The notes under the pieces are model-generated. The model had not been told where the DNA came from and did not search any database. It saw nothing but the letters and a program-made list of their open reading frames with translations. Positions 1 through 8,461 of a DNA stretch of 64,000 nucleotides are shown piece after piece (positions within the stretch are counted from its first letter, which is position 1; the number at the start of each line of letters is the position of its first letter). This DNA is from VRUE01 sp963715625 (GTDB lineage: Bacteria; Actinomycetota; Thermoleophilia; Solirubrobacterales; 70-9): positions 1,798,001 to 1,862,000 of the forward strand of contig OY970260.1 of the NCBI GenBank assembly GCA_963715625.1, given 5' to 3'. Both the position numbers and the translations under genes were made by a program.

Positions 1-985
1 GCAGGGTGACGTCGCTCCCATAGGTGCATTCCAGCTCGATTAAGCCGAGGACCGTGCAGTCGATCCCGATTTTGAGCCCTAAGGTCGTGACCGTGCCTGA
101 GTTTAACGCCGCCTGTTTCAGGTCAAGCGTCGGCAGCGCTTTGCTCGTGACCGTGCAGTTGTCGGCGGCGCCCTGGGTGTGGCATTCTTTCCAGGTCAGT
201 TCGGTGACGTCGAGTTTCTGCGTTTCCGCCGGTCCTAAGACGGTGGCCGTTCCTAACGACGATTCGCATTCTATGTTGGCGATCGTGTTGTAGAGGACCG
301 GCGGTTTGGTCGTCACCATGTGGAGGCTTTTGACCTGGTCTTTTTCGGCACACGTTTCGCTGCTGTGGGTTTTGCACAGGGTGGTTTTGGGCGATGCGTG
401 TAATGTTTGGAGTAACCCGTCGAGTTGCCCTTCGTTGGGGCAGATGAGTTTGCCGCCTAATTCTTTAGTTGGGGTTTCTTCCGCGGTGAGATGCTGGGCA
501 CCGACGGTGAATAAGGTGCCTGCGGCGTCGTATTTGCAATCGACGCTCGGGCTGGAACACTGGAGCCGGGTCCGGCCGCTTAAGAGTTCCAGCGAACCTT
601 CGTCTAACCCGGTCTTTAAGAGAGAGCCTAACGGCTCTTCTTCGACGGTCACCGTGCAGTTGTTGTGCGCGGAGCCGGTGCCGCAACCCGTGTATTTCGA
701 TTCTACCGTGTGGACTTCCTGCGGGTTCCCTAAGTCTAAAGGGGTGGCTTCCACTAACACGCCTAAGCATAAGACGGTGACGAGGCTGCTTAACAGTTTG
801 CCGACCGTGCCTTCCGCGAGGCTCATGTGGACCGAGGCGGTCCCTTCGCCTTCCGGGCAGGTTAAGCCCGTGTGGGTTTTGCATAGCTGAGTGCTGGTTT
901 CGGCCGATGCCGACGGTGTGCCGGCGAAGGCCAATGCCGTTACGGCCGCGATGGCCGCCAGTCCTATCCACCTGATGGATCTCAT
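1..985 (-). CDS. Secreted two-domain Cys-rich protein, TTA-rich, C-terminus beyond window
   Basis: Open from the ATG at 985 to the window edge (at least 328 residues, no stop). A signal peptide is visible (MRSIRWIGLAAIAAVTALAF then ASA-E). The mature part holds two related units of about 120 residues, each starting LCKTH and carrying spaced cysteines (near residues 35-150 and 205-320). The first unit is closely related to the protein at 24925-25548. I counted about 20 TTA leucine codons, together with AAA and GAA codons, against a GC-rich background. GGAGAAG lies 5 bp upstream of the start. The family is not one I can name and the function is unknown; export to the envelope or medium is the safe inference. 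Confidence 0.8.
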   Translation of the reverse strand, partial: MRSIRWIGLAAIAAVTALAFAGTPSASAETSTQLCKTHTGLTCPEGEGTASVHMSLAEGTVGKLLSSLVTVLCLGVLVEATPLDLGNPQEVHTVESKYTGCGTGSAHNNCTVTVEEEPLGSLLKTGLDEGSLELLSGRTRLQCSSPSVDCKYDAAGTLFTVGAQHLTAEETPTKELGGKLICPNEGQLDGLLQTLHASPKTTLCKTHSSETCAEKDQVKSLHMVTTKPPVLYNTIANIECESSLGTATVLGPAETQKLDVTELTWKECHTQGAADNCTVTSKALPTLDLKQAALNSGTVTTLGLKIGIDCTVLGLIELECTYGSDVTL

Positions 986-1028
986 TTCGCTTCTCCTTTT
1001 CCGGCGCTGTTGCGCCGAGCTTGAGTTG

Positions 1029-1081
1029 GCTGCCACTTGGGTGGCAGCGACTGTTCTATCCTGCTTTGAGCCGGTGGTCAA
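1029..1081 (-). promoter_or_regulatory. Putative sigma-70-type promoter and leader hairpin
   Basis: On the minus strand TTGACC (1081-1076) is followed after 17 bp by TAGAAC (1058-1053). An 8-bp perfect hairpin with a TTGG loop (GCTGCCAC/GTGGCAGC, 1029-1048) then lies in the leader of the gene starting at 985. The promoter resembles the one upstream of the paralogue at 24925. It is called by eye only. Confidence 0.45.
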
Positions 1082-1120
1082 GAAATCCAAAGTGCCTCGA
1101 AGTGCCGCTCCGCGCTTCGC

Positions 1121-2647
1121 GTGCGAGAATGGCGGTGCTTGACCGCCAACGGCCAAACCAGCGAGCATCTCGACGTCCTGATCGTCGGCGCCGGGCTTTC
1201 CGGGATCGGCGCCGCGCACCATCTCCAGGAGGCCTTTCCGGGCCGCGATTACGCGATCTTCGAGGCGCGGGATGATTTGGGGGGTACCTGGGACCTGTTT
1301 CGCTACCCGGGGATCCGCTCGGACTCCGACATGCACACGCTGGGCTACCGCTTCCGGCCTTGGACGCATGCACGCACGATCACGGACGGCGGGTCGATCC
1401 TCGACTACGTGCGCCAGACGGCTCGCGACGGCGGGATCGATGGGAGGATCCGCTTCGACCACAGGGTCGTCCGGGCCGAGTGGTCGAGCGAGGAGGCGCG
1501 CTGGACGGTCGAGGCCGAGCGCGCCGGCGGCGAGACCGTCCAGGTCACCTGCGCCTACCTCTGGGTCTGCAGCGGCTACTACCGCTACGACGAAGGCTTC
1601 ACCCCCGAGTTCGAGGGGTCCGAGCGCTTCCGCGGCGAGATCGTCCACCCGCAGCACTGGCCCGAGGACCTCGATTACGCGGGCAAGCGGGTGGTCGTGA
1701 TCGGCAGCGGCGCGACCGCGGTGACGCTGGTGCCGGCGATGGCCGAGAAGGCCGCCCACGTGACGATGCTGCAGCGCTCGCCCACCTACATCGCCTCGCT
1801 GCCCGCCGAAGACCCGCTCGCGGGCGCGCTGCGGCGGTTCCTGCCCGACCGGGCCGTCTACGCGGCCGTGCGCTGGAAGAACGTCCTCCTGCAGACCCTC
1901 TTCTACCAGCTCAGCCGCCGCCGGCCGGAGGTCGTGAAGAGGTTCGTCCGCAAGGGGGTGGAAGCGGCGCTGCCGCCCGGCTACGACGTCAACAGGCACT
2001 TCAAGCCCCGCTACGACCCCTGGGACCAGCGCATGTGCCTGGTGCCCAACGGTGACCTCTTCGAGGCGATCCGCGAGGGCAGCGCCTCTGTCGTCACCGA
2101 CACGATCAGGACCTTCACCGAGACGGGGATCGCGCTCGACTCCGGCGAGCGGCTCGAGGCCGACACGATCGTCACCGCCACCGGCCTCAACCTGCTCTTC
2201 CTCGGCGGCATGGAGCTGGTCGTCGACGGCGCTCCGGTCGAGCTGCCGAAGACGATGACCTACAAGGGGATGATGCTGAGCGGCGTCCCCAACTGCGCCT
2301 TCACCGTCGGCTACACCAACGCCTCCTGGACGCTGAAGGCCGACCTCACCTCCGAGTACGTCTGCCGCCTCCTCGCCCACATGGACGCCCACGGCTACGC
2401 CAAGAGCGTGCCCGAGATCACCGACCCGACCGTGACCGAGGCGCCCCTGCTCGACTTCACCTCGGGTTACGTCCTGCGCTCGCTCGACCGGTTCCCCAAA
2501 CAGGGCTCGAAGGAGCCCTGGAAGCTGCGCCAGAACTACATCTTCGACCTGCGCTCGATCCGCCGCGGCCCGCTCGAGGACGGCGCCATGCAGTTCTCGC
2601 GGCGGGTGCCGGCGCGCCGAACGCTGGAGCCCACCGTACACAGTTAA
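1121..2647 (+). CDS. Flavin-dependent monooxygenase, Baeyer-Villiger type
   Basis: 508 residues from a GTG at 1121; a TTG at 1139 is an alternative start and neither has a clear ribosome site. The FAD-binding GAGLSG lies at residues 23-28 and a second Rossmann motif (GSGATA) at about 195-200. Between them F170-x-G-x3-H-x3-W180-P matches the Baeyer-Villiger monooxygenase fingerprint. Such enzymes use NADPH and O2 to turn ketones into esters or lactones, or to oxidise N/S atoms. The length is slightly short of typical class B enzymes (about 530-550) but complete. The substrate cannot be deduced; no catabolic operon surrounds it. Confidence 0.85.
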   Translation: MREWRCLTANGQTSEHLDVLIVGAGLSGIGAAHHLQEAFPGRDYAIFEARDDLGGTWDLFRYPGIRSDSDMHTLGYRFRPWTHARTITDGGSILDYVRQTARDGGIDGRIRFDHRVVRAEWSSEEARWTVEAERAGGETVQVTCAYLWVCSGYYRYDEGFTPEFEGSERFRGEIVHPQHWPEDLDYAGKRVVVIGSGATAVTLVPAMAEKAAHVTMLQRSPTYIASLPAEDPLAGALRRFLPDRAVYAAVRWKNVLLQTLFYQLSRRRPEVVKRFVRKGVEAALPPGYDVNRHFKPRYDPWDQRMCLVPNGDLFEAIREGSASVVTDTIRTFTETGIALDSGERLEADTIVTATGLNLLFLGGMELVVDGAPVELPKTMTYKGMMLSGVPNCAFTVGYTNASWTLKADLTSEYVCRLLAHMDAHGYAKSVPEITDPTVTEAPLLDFTSGYVLRSLDRFPKQGSKEPWKLRQNYIFDLRSIRRGPLEDGAMQFSRRVPARRTLEPTVHS

Positions 2648-2824
2648 TTGCTTTAACAAGTTGCATAAGTAAGGTTTTTCTGGAAGAGTGCTGGCGATGA
2701 TTGCCCACATCGCAGGCGCGCCGGTCGAGGAGTCTTTGCTCTGGCTTGGGCCGGTTGGAGGCCTCGGTCTCACTGGGCTCCTTGCCCTGGTGCGCGCGTG
2801 CGTCGTCGCCGTCAGGCGGTCCTG

Positions 2825-3655
2825 ATGGCGACCGGTGCCCCCACCGCGCAGCGCCAAGCGGTTCCAGTCCGTCACCGGCCGAACATCGAAGAGATGACCT
2901 CTGAGCAGGTCGACGAGCTGCGCGCTGCGTTTGCCGCGATGCAGGGAACCAGCGATGATCGCGGTTACCTCCGCTACGCCGGGATCCACGGCTTGCCCTT
3001 GCCGATGGAATGCGCGGTCGCGCACGGCCAGCCGGCGTTTCTGCCCTGGCATCGCGCCTACCTCGCGCGTTTCGAGCAGGCGCTACGCGACACAGGTCAC
3101 GATGTGATGCTTCCCTGGTGGGATTGGACCAAGACGCGCCGGGTCCCGGTTGCGTTCGACGAGGAATCCGATCGAAACGGCGATCCAAACCCCCTCTTCT
3201 CCGCCGCGATCGACCCCAAAGCACTGGCAGAAGGCCAGCGGGGAGATGAGCTCACCGCCGAGCTCGCCCAGATGCCGAATACCGTCCGCAACCCCGGGCG
3301 GGGCGGGGCGGACCTGCCGGCCGCCGCCGAGATCGCAGCCGTTCTCGGCTTCACCGAATACGAGCAGTTCCGCAGCAACCTGGACGACTTCCACGGAAAA
3401 GTGCACATGTGGGTGGGGGGTCACATGGGGAACATCCCCTTTGCGGCATTTGATCCAATCTTCTTTACCCACCACTGCATGATCGATCGGCTCTGGCGGA
3501 TCTGGCAGGGTCAACATCCCCAGGCCAGCTTTCCCGACAGCCTTCGCAGCGAAACGATGACGCCGTTCAACCTCACGGCAGGCGAGGTTCTCGACCCGAC
3601 TACCCTGGGCTACGACTACTCGATCTCGATCGATCAGGTGGGACCGGAGGGCTGA
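2825..3655 (+). CDS. Tyrosinase-type copper oxidase, catalytic domain
   Basis: 276 residues from the ATG at 2825. All six copper ligands of a type-3 centre can be placed: CuA H55, H67 and H76 (WHR motif), CuB H190, H194 and H217 (D210-P-x-F with HH then D221). The enzyme hydroxylates phenols and oxidises diphenols to quinones. The frame ends at TGA 3653-3655 and, strikingly, the same frame continues at GTG 3659 with a sequence resembling the C-terminal region of tyrosinase-family proteins. One longer protein may therefore be split by a nonsense codon, or a two-gene arrangement exists. The catalytic part looks intact. No caddie or copper-chaperone gene is adjacent. Confidence 0.8.
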   Translation: MATGAPTAQRQAVPVRHRPNIEEMTSEQVDELRAAFAAMQGTSDDRGYLRYAGIHGLPLPMECAVAHGQPAFLPWHRAYLARFEQALRDTGHDVMLPWWDWTKTRRVPVAFDEESDRNGDPNPLFSAAIDPKALAEGQRGDELTAELAQMPNTVRNPGRGGADLPAAAEIAAVLGFTEYEQFRSNLDDFHGKVHMWVGGHMGNIPFAAFDPIFFTHHCMIDRLWRIWQGQHPQASFPDSLRSETMTPFNLTAGEVLDPTTLGYDYSISIDQVGPEG

Positions 3656-3658
3656 GCG

Positions 3659-4253
3659 GTGGATCGCTACCTCACCGACCCGCCGCTCACGTTGCCGCCG
3701 GCGGTTCTTGCGGGCGAGTTCGACGCCGCCGAACTGATCTTCTATGGCGTGGACCACTCTGGGCCCTCGTTCGAGGCGCTTGTCTTCCTCAACGCACCCG
3801 ACGCCGACATCGGCACTCCGCTCGAGGAGCACGCTGGGTTCGCGGGCTCCTTCGTCATCTTCGGTCACGGCGGCTGCGTGGGTGACCCGGGTCACTGCGA
3901 CGTTCCCGGCAAAGCCAAGGACCCCTTCGACAGCCGTCCCCTGCACCCACTCACTCCCCAGACGAAGATCGTTCGACATATCGGCCGCGCTGAAGCGTGC
4001 CGATGTTGCGAGCGGGGAGCTTTTGGTGACGGTGCTGCCCGTGGTTCCCGCCTCGGAGGGAGCGGAGCGGTCCGACGTCCTCTTCTTCTCGGCAATGCGC
4101 CTGGTCACTTACGATCAAGTGGCTGCCGGTATCGAGGATCGGGAGTCGGGTGGGGCGAGGGCGTTCTCCCCCTACGGCTCCTACTGGGAGCCGGGATCGA
4201 CCTCCGAGCGGAGCGCCCCCCAGGCGCCGCAAGAGGCCACCGGCTCCGCGTAG
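3659..4253 (+). pseudogene. Tyrosinase C-terminal region, frameshifted
   Basis: The reading begins at GTG 3659, in frame with the tyrosinase upstream (TTLPPAV, FYGVDHSGPSFEALVFLN, FGHGGC, then DPFDSRPLHPLTPQTKI). Near 3965-3972 homology passes to the next frame (FDISAALKRADVASGELLVTV, PVVPASEGAERSD) and ends at 4253. A single extra base would explain this. The sequence shows a beta-rich extension typical of plant-type and some bacterial polyphenol oxidases, which can cover the active site. With the stop at 3653 this makes two interruptions in one apparent gene. Sequencing error and real decay are both possible. Confidence 0.6.
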
Positions 4254-4283
4254 AATCGTCGGCCCACGAACAACGGAGGCGAC

Positions 4284-5033
4284 GTGACCGAGTTGACCGA
4301 AAAGCAGGCCGAGCTCTGCGAGAGCAGCGAGACCGACTACTCCGACCTGCGCGCGCTCTTCATCAACTGCACCCTGAAGCGCAGCCCCGAGGTCTCCAAC
4401 ACCCAGGGCCTGATGGACGTCTCGATGGAGATCATGCGGCGCAACGAGGTCACGGTCGAGTCGATCCGCGCGGTCGACCACGAGATCGCCACCGGCGTCT
4501 GGCCCGACATGACCGTGCACGGCTGGAAGAGCGACGCGTGGCCCGAGATCTTCAGGCACGTGATGACGGCCGACATCCTCGTCCTCGGCATGCCGATCTG
4601 GCTCGGGGAGAAGTCCTCCGTGGCGACCCGGGTGATCGAGCGCCTCTACGGCAACTCGCACGTGCTCAACGACGCCGGCCAGTACGCCTACTACGGCCGC
4701 GTCGGCGGCTGCCTCATCACCGGCAACGAGGACGGGATCAAGCACTGCGCGATGAACGTCCTCTACTCGCTGCAGCACATCGGCTACACGATCCCGCCCC
4801 AGGCCGACGCCGGCTGGATCGGCGAGGCCGGCCCGGGTCCCTCCTACCTCGACAAGGGCTCGGGCGGCCCCGAGAACGACTTCACCAACCGCAACACCAC
4901 CTTCGCCACCTGGAACCTGATGCACATGGCGCGGATGCTGAAGGACGCCGGCGGCATCCCCGCCCACGGCAACCAGCGCGGCCACTGGGACGCCGGCTGC
5001 CGCTTCGACTTCCAGAACCCCGACTACCGCTGA
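4284..5033 (+). CDS. Flavodoxin-fold NAD(P)H-dependent FMN reductase family protein
   Basis: 249 residues from GTG 4284, with GGAGG at 4274-4278. After an N-terminal extension, LRALFINCTLKRSPEVSNTQ is the FMN phosphate-binding region of NADPH-dependent FMN reductases, and ILVLGMPIWLGEKSS plus GGCLITGNEDG are the next flavin-contacting strands. Such proteins reduce flavins, quinones or azo/nitro compounds in the cytoplasm. It follows the tyrosinase and monooxygenase in the same direction, and a quinone-reducing role beside a quinone-making enzyme is possible but only inferred. The stop codon is also the start of a 13-bp tandem repeat. Confidence 0.75.
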   Translation: MTELTEKQAELCESSETDYSDLRALFINCTLKRSPEVSNTQGLMDVSMEIMRRNEVTVESIRAVDHEIATGVWPDMTVHGWKSDAWPEIFRHVMTADILVLGMPIWLGEKSSVATRVIERLYGNSHVLNDAGQYAYYGRVGGCLITGNEDGIKHCAMNVLYSLQHIGYTIPPQADAGWIGEAGPGPSYLDKGSGGPENDFTNRNTTFATWNLMHMARMLKDAGGIPAHGNQRGHWDAGCRFDFQNPDYR

Positions 5034-5158
5034 GCCCTCGCACTGAGTCCTACCGCTGAGCCCTCGCACTGAGCCCTACCGCTGAGCCCTACCGCTGAGC
5101 CTCGCACTGAGTCCTACCGCTGAGCCCTACCGCTGAGCCCTCGCACTGAGCCCTCGCG
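5025..5158. repeat. 13-bp minisatellite starting at a stop codon
   Basis: About ten head-to-tail copies of a 13-bp unit, alternating TGAGCCCTCGCAC and TGAGCCCTACCGC, with one 12-bp copy and some C/T changes. The first unit overlaps the end of the flavodoxin-fold gene (TACCGCTGA). It looks like slippage expansion of the gene end. Confidence 0.85.
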
Positions 5159-5159
5159 A

Positions 5160-5277
5160 GGTGCAACGTTTTGTGGTCCTCACAGGACCACAAAGCGTTG
5201 CACCGCACCGCACTCGCGCTGAGCCCTCGCGAGGTGCAACGTTTTGTGGTCCTCACAGGACCACAAAGCGTTGCACC
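5160..5277. repeat. Two tandem copies of palindrome family 1 (GTGCAACG type)
   Basis: Two 45-bp palindromes, 5160-5204 and 5233-5277, each with 21-bp arms (GGTGCAACG..., one G.T-type mismatch) and a 3-bp CAC loop. They lie in a 73-bp tandem duplication (from 5150 and from 5223). They sit between two converging genes and lack a T-run, so they are not classical intrinsic terminators. Diverged copies occur at 14611, 15272 and 15615. Confidence 0.85.
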
Positions 5278-5292
5278 GCACCGCGCCCCGGC

Positions 5293-6162
5293 CTAGCCGC
5301 CGGCCTGCCCTTCCAGCCGCTCCGCCAGCCGGTTCATGCCGCGCTCCCGGGCCGCGGCGGCGGCACCGGCCCAGTCGGTCTCGCGGTCGGGAGGCGGCTC
5401 GACCCCGGCGTCGCGCAGCGTCGCGATCTCCTTGAACGCGCGCAGGTCCCCGGCGGCGTCGAGCAGCGCCCCGCGCAGGGCCGGGCGCCGCTCGCGGATC
5501 GCGTTCTCCAGCACCCCCTCCAGCGAGCCGTGGCGGCGCAGCAGCTCCGCCGCGGTCTTCGGCCCGACGCCCTTGGCGCCGGGCAGCCCGTCGGAGGGGT
5601 CGCCGCGCAGGGCGATGAAGTCGGGCACCAGCTCGGGCCCGACGCCGTAGCGCCGCTCGACCTCCTCCGGCGTCACCTCCTCGGACCCTCTGGTCCCCGT
5701 CTTCACGTAGAGCACCGTGACCCGCTCGCCCGCGCACTGGTACATGTCGCGGTCCCCCGTCAGCAGCAGCGCCCGGCCGCCCGCCTCCGCCTCGCGGCGG
5801 GCGTAGGTGCCGAGCAGGTCGTCGGCCTCGAGGTCCTCGCTCACGGCCACCGTCCAGCCGAAGGCCGCGAAGAAGTCGTGGGCGGCCGCGAACTGCGGCG
5901 CCAGGCCCTCCGGCATCGCCGCCTCACGCTCGGCGTGGTAGGCGGGATACAGCTCGGTCCGGTAGGACGCCGCGTCGGGCCCGAAGCAGAGCACCACCGC
6001 CCGCGGCCCGCGCAGCTCCACCTCCCGCAGGACCAGGTTGGCGGTCCCGAGCAGCGCGTTGACCGGCCTCCCGTCCGCCCCCCGGATCGAGTCCGGCAAC
6101 GCATAAAACGCCCGAAACAGCATCGAAGGCGCATCGACGACAAGCAGCGGCCCGGCCATCAC
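5293..6162 (-). CDS. Standalone 5'-3' exonuclease (PolI N-terminal domain-like, FEN family)
   Basis: 289 residues starting MMAGPLLVVDAPSMLFRAFY, the signature start of the DNA polymerase I 5' nuclease domain. Acidic metal ligands are visible in VVDAP, SEDLEADDLLG and LLTGDRDMYQ, followed by the helix-hairpin-helix region LPGAKGVGPKTAAELL. The length (about 290) matches stand-alone 5' nucleases with no polymerase part. The expected role is removal of flaps or RNA primers in DNA repair and replication. The gene is divergent from the ABC exporter at 6270 and has a palindromic element in its upstream region. Confidence 0.9.
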   Translation of the reverse strand: MMAGPLLVVDAPSMLFRAFYALPDSIRGADGRPVNALLGTANLVLREVELRGPRAVVLCFGPDAASYRTELYPAYHAEREAAMPEGLAPQFAAAHDFFAAFGWTVAVSEDLEADDLLGTYARREAEAGGRALLLTGDRDMYQCAGERVTVLYVKTGTRGSEEVTPEEVERRYGVGPELVPDFIALRGDPSDGLPGAKGVGPKTAAELLRRHGSLEGVLENAIRERRPALRGALLDAAGDLRAFKEIATLRDAGVEPPPDRETDWAGAAAAARERGMNRLAERLEGQAGG

Positions 6163-6177
6163 CCAACCCTACGAAAG

Positions 6178-6226
6178 CTTCCGGTGCGCTTTATGCCAGG
6201 TATGGGCACATAAGGCGCACCGGAAG
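6178..6226. repeat. Palindrome family 2 copy (CTTCCGGTGCGC type)
   Basis: 49-bp inverted repeat with outer arms CTTCCGGTGCGCYTTA / TAARGCGCACCGGAAG. It lies between two divergent gene starts, which argues against a simple terminator. Further copies are at 15164, 18650, 48959, 58563 and 61736. Confidence 0.85.
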
Positions 6227-6269
6227 GCGCAGTGGGCCGACGGGGCCGCTCGAATACGGTTTGCCGCCC

Positions 6270-7041
6270 ATGGCCGACAGCGCTCTGCATATCGAGGACC
6301 TCTTCAAGCGCTACCCGACCGGGGTCGAGGCGCTGCGCGGGGTCTCGCTCGAGATCGCGCCCGGGGAGCTGTTCGGGCTGCTCGGCCCCAACGGGGCCGG
6401 CAAGTCGACCCTGATCCACTGCACGACCGGGCTGGCGCAGCCGACCGGCGGCGCGATCCGCGTCTTCGGCCACGACGCCACCGGCGACTACGGCCCCGCC
6501 CGCCAGGCGGTCGGTCTCGCCCCCCAGGAGCTCAACCTCGACTGGTTCCTCACGGTCTCCGAGACACTCGACTACCACGCCGGGTACTTCGGCATGCCCA
6601 AGCGCGACCGGCGCGAGCGCACGAAGGAGCTGCTCGACACCTTTTCCCTCACCGAGAAGCGCGACGAACGCACCCGCACCCTCTCCGGCGGGATGAAACG
6701 CCGCCTGATCCTGGCGCGGGCGATGATGCACCGGCCCCGCCTGCTGATCCTCGACGAGCCCACCGCCGGCGTCGATGTCGAGCTGCGGCTTCGAGCTCTG
6801 GCACTACGTGCAGCGGATCAACCAGGAGGGGACGACGATCCTGCTCACCACGCACTACATCGAGGAGGCCGAACAGCTCTGCGACCGGATCGCCTTCATC
6901 GCCGAGGGCCGGATCGTCGGCGAGGGGACGAGCGGGGAGCTGGCCGCCCGCTACGGCGCCGCCAGCCTCGAGGACGCCTACCTGGCCCTGGTCGGCCGCA
7001 AGGAGCTCTCCCGCTCCCACATCGAGGTGAGCGCATCGTGA
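6270..7041 (+). pseudogene. ABC-2 exporter ATP-binding subunit, frameshifted
   Basis: From ATG 6270 the protein has Walker A GPNGAGKST, the signature TLSGGMKRR and Walker B LLILDEPTAGVDVELR. Immediately after, near 6785-6791, homology moves to the +1 frame (ELWHYVQRINQEGTTILLTTHYIEEAE written in two halves: ELWHYVQRINQEG and TTILLTTHYIEEAE) and ends at 7041. One extra base explains it. Without it this is a normal daunorubicin/NatA-type ATPase of about 257 residues that pairs with the permease starting at 7038. As written, the protein would lose its H-loop and fuse into antisense-like sequence reading on through the permease frame. Assembly error is likely. Confidence 0.75.
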
Positions 7042-7805
7042 CCGCCGCCCAGATCCGTTTCGCCACCCTCTGGCGCCGCGAGGTCAACCGCTTCATGAAG
7101 ATCAAGAAGCAGACGATCGGCGCGCCGCTGCTGGAAACCTTCCTCTACATCTCGGTCTTCGGCGCCGCCCTCGGCTCGCGGGTCGGCGACCTGCACGGGA
7201 TCGAGTACGTCGTCTTCGTCATCCCCGGCCTGATCATGATGGCCTTCTCGATCAACGCCTTCGCCAACAACTCCTCCTCGATCCTCCAGCAGAAGTTCCA
7301 GGGCGCGATCCAGGACCAACTCTCCTCACCCGCCTCGCCGCTGGAGCTGCTGCTCGCCTTCTCGCTTGGCGGCTTCATGCGCGGGCTGCTGGTCGCGACG
7401 CTGACCTTCCTCGCCGCCTCGCTGCTGGTTGACCTGCCGGTCAACCACGTCCTCGTGCTGATCCCCTCGCTCTTCCTGGTCGGCTTCTTCTTCTCCCAGC
7501 TCGGCGTCCTGATCGGCGTCCGCGCCGAGCAGTTCGACGACGTCGCCTTCGCCCAGACCTTCGTCCTGCAGCCGCTGATCTTCCTCGGCGGCGTCTTCTA
7601 CTCGGCGGAGCTGTTGCCCCAGCCCTTCGAGACCCTCACCCTCTTCAATCCGATCTACTACATGATCAACCTGGTCCGCTACGGCTTCGTCGGCTTCACC
7701 GAAGTCAGCATCGCCCTCTCGCTCCTCGCCCTCACCGCGGCCACCGCCGTTCTCTTCGCCGTCAACCTCCGCCTCTTCTCCCGCGGCTACCGCCTCCGCG
7801 CTTGA
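7038..7805 (+). CDS. ABC-2 type transporter permease
   Basis: 255 residues from GTG 7038, overlapping the end of the ATPase gene by 4 bp (GTGA). Six hydrophobic segments are visible, with the family-typical stretch around FVIPGLIMMAFSINAFANNS and LGGVFYSAELLPQPFETLTLFNPIYY (given here only to mark the last loop; positions about 180-215). Such permeases export drugs, lipids or polysaccharides. The partner is the ATPase at 6270. Nothing nearby identifies the substrate; the copper-protein genes follow in the same direction. Confidence 0.85.
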   Translation: MTAAQIRFATLWRREVNRFMKIKKQTIGAPLLETFLYISVFGAALGSRVGDLHGIEYVVFVIPGLIMMAFSINAFANNSSSILQQKFQGAIQDQLSSPASPLELLLAFSLGGFMRGLLVATLTFLAASLLVDLPVNHVLVLIPSLFLVGFFFSQLGVLIGVRAEQFDDVAFAQTFVLQPLIFLGGVFYSAELLPQPFETLTLFNPIYYMINLVRYGFVGFTEVSIALSLLALTAATAVLFAVNLRLFSRGYRLRA

Positions 7806-7888
7806 ACCCCCGCGGCTTTGGGTATAGCGTCCTACCTCCAATCGGCCGAGCCGCCTGGCGCCGGCCGCACGCCGAAAAGGAGGGCAAG

Positions 7889-8458
7889 TTGAAGCAGCGT
7901 CAACTTCCGATCGCACTTGCGGCTGCCATGCTGGCCGCCGCCGTGGCGGTTCCGGCTCTGGCCAGCGGTGCGTCCGGGGAGGCATCCGCCACCGCCAACA
8001 CCGTCCTCATCAAGGACGGCAAAGGGGGCCTGCGGTTCGAGGCGCCGAAGACGATCGTGGCGGGCGAAGAGCTCACGGTCCTCAACCAGACCAACCCGCA
8101 CCAGGTCGGCCCCCACACCTTCTCGCTGGTGACCAAGGGCTCGCTGCCGAAAACGCCGAAAGCGCGGCAGCTCTGCTTCACGCCCAAACACATCTGCATG
8201 TCGATCGCCAAGTGGCACGGCGTCAAAGGCAACGGCCCGGTCAAAGTGAACCCGGTCGAGGCGGGCACGCCGGGCTGGTTGACGCTCGGCAGCCTGAACA
8301 AGACGGGCGACTCCTGGTTCACCGGCGAATCGAAAGCGGGAACCTCGATCGTCCAGCCGGTCAGCGTCGACACCTCGGCCGGGCCGTCCCGGATCTACTT
8401 CCTCTGCGCGATCCATCCCTGGATGCAGGGGTCGATCAACGTCCTCCCCGGCGGTTAA
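7889..8458 (+). CDS. Secreted cupredoxin-like copper protein
   Basis: 189 residues starting at TTG 7889, chosen because AAGGAGGG lies just upstream and a signal peptide follows at once (LPIALAAAMLAAAVAVPALASGA). A cupredoxin fold is suggested by a histidine in NPHQVGPHTF and the C-terminal copper loop FLCAIHPWMQG (Cys, His, Met spacing of type-1 sites). The role would be periplasmic or surface electron transfer. The next gene, with a 3-bp gap after the stop, is a multicopper oxidase in the same frame, so the two probably work together, either as electron donor/acceptor or in copper handling. Confidence 0.75.
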   Translation: MKQRQLPIALAAAMLAAAVAVPALASGASGEASATANTVLIKDGKGGLRFEAPKTIVAGEELTVLNQTNPHQVGPHTFSLVTKGSLPKTPKARQLCFTPKHICMSIAKWHGVKGNGPVKVNPVEAGTPGWLTLGSLNKTGDSWFTGESKAGTSIVQPVSVDTSAGPSRIYFLCAIHPWMQGSINVLPGG

Positions 8459-8461
8459 ACT

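Noticed and set aside
3653..3655. TGA as a recoded (selenocysteine) codon in the tyrosinase
   Set aside because: No SECIS-like structure was recognised, the position is outside the active site, and a second frameshift lies downstream.
6178..6226. Family-2 palindromes as ordinary intrinsic terminators
   Set aside because: They lack T-runs, are found between divergent starts and within operons, and share conserved outer sequence.
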